Virus record (IMG/VR): IMGVR_UViG_3300020810_000912
Span: 1-43,669 of that record
DNA from: a virus
Length of the DNA stretch: 43,669 bases
Strand: one strand, 5' to 3'
A program made the position numbers and the translations under genes. Of the stretch, positions 37,977 to 43,669 are shown one piece after another. The notes under the pieces were generated by a model. It searched no databases. It worked only from the letters and a program-made list of their open reading frames with translations, and was not told the DNA's origin. Within the stretch, counting starts at the first letter, position 1. Every line of letters starts with the position of its first letter.

Positions 37977-39698
37977 TTATTTGCCTAGATTAAACTTAAC
38001 TTTACTGATAAGGTTAGCAGCAAAAGATTCATTTACCAAAGGTTCTGATTTCTTTGCAGCCTCAGCAGCAGTTTTACTTTCATTAATAGCTTCTGTTGAC
38101 ATTTGAGTATCTCTCATATCTCTTGTTGCCCAGAAATTATTAATTCCGTATTGGTTACCTAGTTGATGGAATTTAGATTCCGCAATGATCTGTGCCTGGC
38201 GAGCCTCAGAAAGGTTATCCCATTTTGCTCTGAACTTTTCAGGCATATCATCAATTATATTTAATTCTCTTCTCTTTTCAATAAAGGCAGATTCCCAAAC
38301 GTTTTCTGCTTGCACAGTAGACATAATTGGTTGAGCATTCATTGATTCAACAATCATTGCTTGTTTCTCAGCAGGAAGAGTATTGAATTGATTCTTTTTA
38401 GACTCTCCTAAGAAGTTCATAAAATGCATTTCAGAAACATTCTTAGTTTCAGCTTTAGCAATCAGTCTTTCCAATTTTTCTTCGATTGATTCTTTGTAGT
38501 CTTTTTCTTCTTCATAAGATTCACAGGCTCCTTCATGTACCTTTCCACATGATTCGCATACTGCATCCTTGCCTTCTTTAACATCGGCAGACTCATTAAG
38601 AGTTTCGCCTTCTACAGAATTTACATTTTCTGCAATGTATTCGGAATACTTGATACTCTTCTCTAATCCTTCACCGAGGTATTCAGAATAAGCAATATTT
38701 TGATCAACCTTTTCGGCTACATATTCAGAATATTCAATTCCTTTTTCAAGGTTTTCAGCTACATAGTTAGAATATTGAATTCCTTTATCAGCCATCTCCG
38801 CTACATGCTCGGCGTATTGAATACTTCCATCAAGTTCTTCAGCCAAGTAAGAAGCATAGTCCTTAATTGAATTTACATTTTCAGCGAGATAGTCAGAATA
38901 AGAAATGCTCTTATCTAGATTTTCAGATAAGTATTCAGCATAATCAGAAACCTGATTTACCTTTTCTGCAATATGCTCAGAATACTTAATAAGCTTTTCA
39001 ATCACCTCATCATTATTAGAGTTAGCAGATTCCTTAACGTTATTTAGAACTCCGGATACATATTCAGTATACTTTTGAAAATCTTCAACAGTTACAAAAT
39101 TGTTATTTTCCATTGTTAAATCTTTTTTATTATCTGTGTTGTTTTCAGTTTCTTCCATTTCATAGATTATTAAAGTACCATCATCTTCAAAACCAAAAGA
39201 TTCATTTACTCTTGATAACTCGGCATTCTCAAAGCCAGGATCTGCAACCAAGTCATAAGTAAAGAATTTTTTAATTTTAACCTTTCCATTTTCATCTACC
39301 GTACCGGCAGCTCTACTTGAAATATGTAAAGGGATACCATCCTTGATAAGAGCTTGTGCTTCTTTACCTTTAGATGTATTTAATAGTCTAATTTTTCCAA
39401 TAACTTGCTTTTTTGCTGGATCATAGTTTAATGATTCAACAACATGAGAAACATTAGCCAAACTAACATCAAAATCCTTAGGATGATCTAATTCACCTAA
39501 AAGCTTATTGGTTTTAACCTTTTCTTGTAATTCATTGATATGAGGCATTACTTCTTTTTCCTCATATATCCTGTTATTCTTGTTACGAACACCAAACTCG
39601 GTAAAGACACCTTCTAATACAACCGAACCGTCTTCGCCGGTAGTTATATCTAGGTTTGATTTAGCTCTTTCAAGAATCAATAATTTCTTTCCTGACAT
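37977..39698 (-). CDS. 21: Prohead protease gp21 fused to scaffold-like domain
   Basis: A 573-residue fusion. Residues 1-165 are the gp21-type serine protease: GVFTEFGVRNKNNRIY, LGELDHP with His72, and LHISSRAAG with Ser127 or Ser128, then FFTYDLVADPGFENAEL. After a likely self-cleavage site VNE|S (164-167), residues 196-573 are scaffold-like: nine perfect-length 14-residue repeats (239-364), a possible zinc knuckle (C381, C384, H388, C392), a helical region ending SEPLVNESFAANLISKVKF. T4 has separate 21 and 22. An internal ATG at 39113 could express the scaffold alone. Confidence 0.85.
   Translation of the reverse strand: MSGKKLLILERAKSNLDITTGEDGSVVLEGVFTEFGVRNKNNRIYEEKEVMPHINELQEKVKTNKLLGELDHPKDFDVSLANVSHVVESLNYDPAKKQVIGKIRLLNTSKGKEAQALIKDGIPLHISSRAAGTVDENGKVKIKKFFTYDLVADPGFENAELSRVNESFGFEDDGTLIIYEMEETENNTDNKKDLTMENNNFVTVEDFQKYTEYVSGVLNNVKESANSNNDEVIEKLIKYSEHIAEKVNQVSDYAEYLSENLDKSISYSDYLAENVNSIKDYASYLAEELDGSIQYAEHVAEMADKGIQYSNYVAENLEKGIEYSEYVAEKVDQNIAYSEYLGEGLEKSIKYSEYIAENVNSVEGETLNESADVKEGKDAVCESCGKVHEGACESYEEEKDYKESIEEKLERLIAKAETKNVSEMHFMNFLGESKKNQFNTLPAEKQAMIVESMNAQPIMSTVQAENVWESAFIEKRRELNIIDDMPEKFRAKWDNLSEARQAQIIAESKFHQLGNQYGINNFWATRDMRDTQMSTEAINESKTAAEAAKKSEPLVNESFAANLISKVKFNLGK
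38607..38984 (-). repeat. Nine 42-bp tandem repeats (14-residue units)
   Basis: Nine consecutive units of exactly 42 bp encode Y-(S/A)-x-(Y/H)-(L/I/V)-(A/S/G)-E-x-x-x-x-x-(I/V)-x, from YSEHIAEKVNQVSD to YSEYIAENVNSVEG. A related unit (YTEYVSGVLNNVKE) lies 29 residues earlier. The 14-residue period is two heptads. Confidence 0.92.
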
Positions 39699-39716
39699 TT
39701 TCTACTAGTTATTTGA

Positions 39717-39727
39717 TTTATATATTA
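39717..39727 (-). promoter_or_regulatory. Late-type motif TAATATATAAA
   Basis: Minus-strand TAATATATAAA, 18 bases upstream of the protease-scaffold ATG. Confidence 0.5.
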
Positions 39728-39744
39728 CAATCTTTGTAAACTTT

Positions 39745-41394
39745 TTATCCAAGACCAGCCAATGGATCTTCATCTGGTGCACCATCTTTCTTCTCTGGTT
39801 CAAAATCGGCCTTATCGGCTCCTAAAAGGATTTTTTCTATATCCTCTTCTTTATATCCAGCGTCTTCTAATTCTGTCCTTTCTTTGGCCCTCTGGTTAGC
39901 TTTTAGATCCTCTCGAGTAAATCCACCGTATCTCTTAACAAGGAATCCTAAATCAAAGTATGGAATTTCTGTCATTTCAGCATCCATTGTACTTAACTGT
40001 GTTTTAAGATTACCAATAAAATCAACTCGTTTTGTTTGTAATTCCATTTCTTTCATTTCCTCAAACACATTATCTTTAACAAATTTAAGTCCTAAACCAG
40101 CCTTAAAAGAAACATCATTTTTTAATTCTGGATGATTAAGACACATTTGAAGATATACTGGCTTAATTAAAATTTCCTGGAATAGTGATCTTAAACGAGC
40201 TACAAATTTTCCAAATTTTATTTCGTCTCTTAGCATACCACTAGCATCCATATCATATGTATTACCACCTTCTTTATCAAATCGTGAGAAAGGTATCTTG
40301 GATGCCATTTTTAATCGGTCGGCAAAATATTTTAAAGATTCTGTATCTCCTAAATCTGGACCATCACCACCAACGGTACTGATTTCTGGAGATTCTCCAT
40401 CTTTAGATGGTAACCAATATTCTTTATTGAATGGCATCATTGGTTTACCGTTAGTTTGAATTTCACCACTTTCATAGTTAAAGTCTACTACTTCACGATA
40501 AGAATTCATTAACTGAGCCAACGATTGTTTTGCCCTAGTTTTAGATTTACCACCAACAGGGATAATAAACTGAGTTTTAAATGAAGCATTGGAAACAGCC
40601 CAGATGATTCTGGTAGTCTCCATAATTCTTAAAAGGTTAAAAGATCGGATAAGTCTCTCAACATATGATATTCTCATTGGTGAATTTACCTGTGAATAAG
40701 ATATGTAAATAATTTGAGAATCCCAAAGTTTTCTTTCTTTGGCACCTTGACCTTTGTATTGAACCCATTGCTTTTTTCCAGTATCAGTATCAATACCTGG
40801 CATTAGCGAAATTGGATCTAATTCTTTAAATCCTATTATTTCTGTTTGCTTATCATTATAAACTATTTCAAACGCAAGGTATCCATCAACCAACCATTTC
40901 CTAAAATAATTCCAAGGTTGGATAGAATCGTTAAATCCAAAATAGTTATAGATGTTATTGTAAACATCACCGATTTCATCCTCTATTGAATTTGCAATAT
41001 GGCCATTAAAATGAGCATATGCCATAAAGTTAGATTCATCAAATACAATAGCCTCATCTGTAATTACATCAAGGATATCTTCAATTTCATCTTGTACTGC
41101 ATATGTTCTTAGTTCATCTCTCTTTCTTTCATAATCACTATCAAAGATAGAAATATTTTTCTTAAGAGATGTATCAGTTAATGAAAGGGCAGCAAAAGCA
41201 CCATAGATGTCATCAGAATCAGATCCCATTGGATTAAATGTATAACCCATCTGATTTTCAGTAAAACCTACTGCACGGGAATTGCGGATGATCATATCAT
41301 CATAGGCCATTCCTAAGTTAGAAAGATCTTTTAATATTTTTCTTACTGGATTACCTGTACTTAATGGTCCTCTCCTATCAGTAAATCCTGCCAT
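39745..41394 (-). CDS. 20: Portal protein gp20
   Basis: A 549-residue portal (T4 gp20: 524). Diagnostic stretches are EDILDVITDEAIVFDE, LIRSFNLLRIMETTRIIWAV, YREVVDFNYESGEIQ, FNKEYWLP followed by EISTVGGDGPDLGD, and KIPFSRFDKEGGNTYDMDAS. Twelve copies form the DNA entry ring bound by the terminase. The acidic C-terminus (GADKADFEPEKKDGAPDED) may be trimmed or interact with assembly factors. A late motif sits 19 bases upstream. Confidence 0.95.
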   Translation of the reverse strand: MAGFTDRRGPLSTGNPVRKILKDLSNLGMAYDDMIIRNSRAVGFTENQMGYTFNPMGSDSDDIYGAFAALSLTDTSLKKNISIFDSDYERKRDELRTYAVQDEIEDILDVITDEAIVFDESNFMAYAHFNGHIANSIEDEIGDVYNNIYNYFGFNDSIQPWNYFRKWLVDGYLAFEIVYNDKQTEIIGFKELDPISLMPGIDTDTGKKQWVQYKGQGAKERKLWDSQIIYISYSQVNSPMRISYVERLIRSFNLLRIMETTRIIWAVSNASFKTQFIIPVGGKSKTRAKQSLAQLMNSYREVVDFNYESGEIQTNGKPMMPFNKEYWLPSKDGESPEISTVGGDGPDLGDTESLKYFADRLKMASKIPFSRFDKEGGNTYDMDASGMLRDEIKFGKFVARLRSLFQEILIKPVYLQMCLNHPELKNDVSFKAGLGLKFVKDNVFEEMKEMELQTKRVDFIGNLKTQLSTMDAEMTEIPYFDLGFLVKRYGGFTREDLKANQRAKERTELEDAGYKEEDIEKILLGADKADFEPEKKDGAPDEDPLAGLG

Positions 41395-41413
41395 ATTGTT
41401 TTATCTTTTATTG

Positions 41414-41424
41414 TTTATATATTC
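41414..41424 (-). promoter_or_regulatory. Late-type promoter motif GAATATATAAA
   Basis: Minus-strand GAATATATAAA upstream of the portal gene, sharing the string AAGAATATATAAACAA with the holin-like gene. It overlaps the last codons of the upstream gene. Confidence 0.55.
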
Positions 41425-41990
41425 TTGTAATATAATGCTTGTGCCTCGTTAATGTTTCCTCCAAAAAATTTGTTTTGGTTATTAACAGCACCAATGTACC
41501 AATCTTCATAACCTAATACTTTAGGTTTTCTAATTCTATCTAATCTGTATTGTCTTATTGCATACTTAAGATTGTATTTTCTTGCCAACGAAGACTTTAA
41601 ATTATCATAAGTAAATTCTTTAAGACTACCTTGCGATTTAGGATTTCCAGTTGCACCTTTTAGCTGTTGGGCTATAACACTCTGAAATGATCTAACTACA
41701 TCAGTAAGAAATGGTATTCTTGCTTCATAAGGAATGTAATGTAAATTTATTCCAAGCTGATGATTATCTATACTTTTACCTAGTCCCAAAACGATTGGGT
41801 TAGTATCATAAAAGGTTTCGTCAGGTGTAAAATATTCAAAGCAATACATTTTTCCATTTTCTAAAACGCCAGTATCTTTTACACCTACTTTATATAAATC
41901 GTTTGCAGATGCTTTAGATGCTCCAGTACGACCTCTATTTTCTGTAAGGTAAATATCCAAATCTTCAGTAAATGATCCTATTATTGCCAT
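41415..41990 (-). CDS. Structural protein, tentatively DNA-end-protector (gp2)-like
   Basis: A 191-residue protein. DETFYDTNPIVLGLG (57-71), GINLHYIPYEARIPFLTDVV and the basic KYAIRQYRLDRIRKPK resemble, from memory, a T4-like protein with a YYD-x-x-P and G-x-N-L-H-Y core that has been labelled DNA end protector in some phages. T4 keeps gene 2 near gene 4, and here gp4 is directly upstream (shared base at the junction). The specific T4 name is uncertain; a head-completion role is likely from position. Confidence 0.45.
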   Translation of the reverse strand: MAIIGSFTEDLDIYLTENRGRTGASKASANDLYKVGVKDTGVLENGKMYCFEYFTPDETFYDTNPIVLGLGKSIDNHQLGINLHYIPYEARIPFLTDVVRSFQSVIAQQLKGATGNPKSQGSLKEFTYDNLKSSLARKYNLKYAIRQYRLDRIRKPKVLGYEDWYIGAVNNQNKFFGGNINEAQALYYKNI

Positions 41991-42466
41991 TAGAATAATT
42001 TTGAGTCTTCAGTTAAAAGCATTACTTTAAAGTTTCTTAATTCGGCTGCTTTATTTAATGCTTCGGTTTTACAAAGGTTTCTAACATAAGTTTCATATCC
42101 ATACTGAAAATTTTTCATAGCCTTTGCAGTCTTTCTTTTAGGTGGTTTAGGTTTTTGTAATTGAGCTTTTGGTTTTATTTCAACAACATATTCTTCAATT
42201 ATACCACCTTTATCCATCTTAACATAAAAATCTGGATAGTAATTATGAAATTTTTTATCTAAGATATTAAAATACTTTATAGAAAAAGGTTCCGAGATCC
42301 AATGTATAACATCTTCATTATGATCACACCAATGGCAAAACTTTCTTTCCCAGCTACTACGGTATATTATAGGACCAGGTCCCATATACTTTTTAGGATT
42401 ATGAGGTTTATAATATCCTTGTTTAAATCCTGATTTTGCTGTTGGTTTTACCTTCTTTATACTCAT
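41990..42466 (-). CDS. 4: Head completion nuclease-like protein gp4
   Basis: A 158-residue protein (T4 gp4: 150). YRSSWERKFCHWCDHN (35-50) and WISEPFSIKYFN, then YYPDFYVKMDKG (Asp79) and YVVEIKPKAQL (Glu96-x-Lys98), form the PD-(D/E)XK-like core of the gp4/TnsA group. In T4, gp4 acts late in head completion so that tails can join. The Lys/Pro-rich segment 102-116 is basic and may bind DNA. It lies between the gp55-like gene and the tentative gp2-like gene. Confidence 0.85.
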   Translation of the reverse strand: MSIKKVKPTAKSGFKQGYYKPHNPKKYMGPGPIIYRSSWERKFCHWCDHNEDVIHWISEPFSIKYFNILDKKFHNYYPDFYVKMDKGGIIEEYVVEIKPKAQLQKPKPPKRKTAKAMKNFQYGYETYVRNLCKTEALNKAAELRNFKVMLLTEDSKLF

Positions 42467-42471
42467 GTATC

Positions 42472-42840
42472 TTAGATAGTGTAAATGCCATCACTGTCCG
42501 CACTTCCATTAATTGATACAGTTCCTGCATATTTCTTTGGATGTAATTTATTCCACCCTTTAGCAAAGCCTCTTTTTGCAATTTCAGTAAAATAAGCAAA
42601 TGCATTTGTACTTTTTTCTGGATTAAAGTTTCTCCAATAACGATAAAGATCCATATAAGCATAAGCTATACAATCGTTTCTGTCATCTGGGTTTGCATAT
42701 GATAATTTTCTTGAACATTTATCTGCTAATAGCATTAAGAATTCTAATGCCTTTGGTGTTAATTCATCTTGCTCTTTGGATAGTCTAATCTCCTCCAGCA
42801 AATCTCTATTATTTAAGTAGTTTCTCTTTCTAGCCATCAC
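42472..42840 (-). CDS. 55: Late transcription sigma factor, gp55-like
   Basis: A 122-residue protein. YLNNRDLLEEIRLSK at the N-terminus and DRNDCIAYAYMDLYRYWRNF, then NPEKSTNAFAYFTEIAKRGF, follow the region-2-like core of T4-type gp55 late sigma factors (T4: 185 residues). It would recognise the late -10 box with RNA polymerase and the sliding clamp. The C-terminal clamp-binding tail of T4 gp55 is not obvious, and the protein is shorter. A second, ECF-like sigma factor is encoded at 1603-2235. Either of the two adjacent ATGs could be the start. Confidence 0.75.
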   Translation of the reverse strand: MMARKRNYLNNRDLLEEIRLSKEQDELTPKALEFLMLLADKCSRKLSYANPDDRNDCIAYAYMDLYRYWRNFNPEKSTNAFAYFTEIAKRGFAKGWNKLHPKKYAGTVSINGSADSDGIYTI

Positions 42841-42871
42841 TTAGGTTTATTTTATTATTATATACAAAAAA

Positions 42872-42899
42872 AGCCGATAGTTTATTATCACTATCGGCT
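42872..42899 (-). terminator. Intrinsic terminator before the gp55-like gene
   Basis: A 10-base-pair stem AGCCGATAGT/ACTATCGGCT with an 8-base loop, followed on the minus strand by seven T residues. It ends the upstream coiled-coil gene. Confidence 0.85.
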
Positions 42900-42916
42900 C
42901 TTTAATATGTGGATGG

Positions 42917-43669
42917 TTAGATCTTTACGTTAAGTTGTCCCTTTGGGCAGATTGTAGATTTACTGGTTTTGAAGTCAATACATTCTAATTGATCGTTATC
43001 ACCTAGAGAAGTATAGTCTTCGGCATTTACATAAACTTCTTGACCTTTTCTAAGACCATTTCCGTTTTTATTAACTTCAGCTTCAACAAAACCGTCGTCT
43101 AGTAACTCGTTACGACTTTTTTTTTCAACTACATAACTTTCCTGGAGCTCCTTTTCAAACTTAGAGATTTCTTCATCTAAAAGATTCATAGCTTCAGTAA
43201 GTTCTTCAGTTTCTCCAAGTTTATTAATAGCGTCCTTTACCTTAGACTTCTTTTCTTCTAAGAAAGAAATTCGGTCAGAAATAGTAGCTCTTACCTTTTC
43301 AGCTTTAGCAGCTTCATTGTTTTCAGCAATTAATCTTTCAGAAAGAATTGGAGAAGCGTCATAGTTAATGAATTCTTTAACCAATTTAACCGTTTCGGTT
43401 GCAGAAGAAATGAGTTTCATTTCGTTTAAGTGCATTGCAGAATTTACGGTGTTAACATAAATTCCTTCTTCAACAGCGATCATGGTTAAGAATAAGTTAG
43501 TAAACTCATTTGAAGTAATTGTAGTGAAATTATCCATTTCAGCAAGAAGATCAATTGATTCAAAGAATTTACATACATTATCAATCTTCCATTGGTTTCT
43601 GTAACCAAAGAAGTTGTTTGCCAGGAGAGCTTCTTTTAATTCAATAATACTTGAATTTGATAAATCAAC
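42917..43669 (-). CDS. Partial coiled-coil protein with SH3-like end (5' cut by window)
   Basis: The frame is open from the right edge (first codons read VDLSNSSIIELKEALLANNF), so the gene begins outside the window; the internal ATG at 43537 is not its start. At least 250 residues: a helical N-terminal part, a charged coiled coil (about residues 120-190, SFLEEKKSKVKDAINKL), and a C-terminal beta-rich domain (GLRKGQEVYVNAEDYTSLGD) like a KOW/SH3 fold. It ends at a strong terminator. The role is unknown; a structural or assembly protein is likely from position. Confidence 0.7.
   Translation of the reverse strand, partial: VDLSNSSIIELKEALLANNFFGYRNQWKIDNVCKFFESIDLLAEMDNFTTITSNEFTNLFLTMIAVEEGIYVNTVNSAMHLNEMKLISSATETVKLVKEFINYDASPILSERLIAENNEAAKAEKVRATISDRISFLEEKKSKVKDAINKLGETEELTEAMNLLDEEISKFEKELQESYVVEKKSRNELLDDGFVEAEVNKNGNGLRKGQEVYVNAEDYTSLGDNDQLECIDFKTSKSTICPKGQLNVKI

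Noticed and set aside
38607-38984. CRISPR-like array of 42-bp repeats
   Set aside because: The repeats are contiguous with no spacers and encode in-frame 14-residue units inside the scaffold gene.
1-43669. tRNA genes, integrase, attachment sites or a replication origin
   Set aside because: I saw no cloverleaf-like sequence, no integrase motif and no clear origin repeats; reading by eye cannot exclude them fully.

Overview
The window is a piece of a large, AT-rich T4-like myovirus genome. The hallmark T4 proteins are all here: portal gp20, prohead protease gp21, major capsid gp23, terminase gp16/gp17, tail sheath gp18, tail tube gp19, a gp26-family tail/baseplate protein, head-completion nuclease gp4, clamp loader gp44, RNase H and a two-subunit type II topoisomerase (gp39/gp52). 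All but one gene lies on the minus strand, in tightly packed, overlapping operons. Most start codons are preceded by A-rich leaders rather than Shine-Dalgarno sequences, and one upstream box fits TAnnTTTG. This points to a host in the Bacteroidetes (Flavobacteria-like); that is an inference, because no host gene or tRNA is present. No stretch longer than 300 bases is empty once several genes of under 60 codons are counted. I saw no tRNA, IS element or CRISPR array.

Reading in the direction of transcription (high to low coordinates): (1) 43669-36179 is the head module: an unknown coiled-coil protein cut by the window edge, a short gp55-like late sigma factor, gp4, a tentative gp2-like protein, portal gp20, a gp21 protease fused to a repeat-rich scaffold, and capsid protein gp23 followed by a terminator. 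(2) 36074-34465 holds a Lys/Pro-rich candidate internal head protein and a zinc-ribbon protein, converging on the only plus-strand gene (DUF115/MptE-like, 33685-34479). (3) 33615-29149 holds gp44, a coupled 53-residue ORF, RNase H, a gp62-like clamp-loader subunit, an unknown protein, a small methyltransferase and a holin-like membrane protein. (4) 29148-15521 is the packaging and tail module: a large virion protein, gp16, a GroES-like co-chaperonin, gp17, gp18, gp19, a GIY-YIG endonuclease, a gp26-like protein with an overlapping chaperone-like ORF, and the tape measure. (5) 15455-9927 starts with a DEDDh exonuclease, followed by a run of about 13 small accessory genes including a CAP-domain lipoprotein. 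(6) 9892-1 carries topoisomerase subunits, a KTSC protein, guanylate and dNMP kinases, a thymidylate-synthase-like enzyme, an ATP-grasp enzyme, a degenerate metallophosphoesterase, an ECF-like sigma factor, a PD-(D/E)XK nuclease, and the start of a gene cut by the left edge.

The most notable observations are these. A CTT TAA G site, the RF2 type of +1 frameshift signal, lies at the end of the gp26-like gene just upstream of the tape measure. The protease-scaffold fusion carries nine perfect-length 14-residue repeats and a possible nested start. A shared hydrophobic-N-E|S/G/A motif looks like the head maturation cleavage site. T4-style capsid-targeting N-termini occur on an ATP-grasp enzyme and on two other proteins, which suggests cargo packaged inside the head. 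Two sigma factors coexist with two classes of promoter-like motif: GAATATATAAA mainly before virion genes and CATATAAAAATAAA mainly before replication and nucleotide genes.
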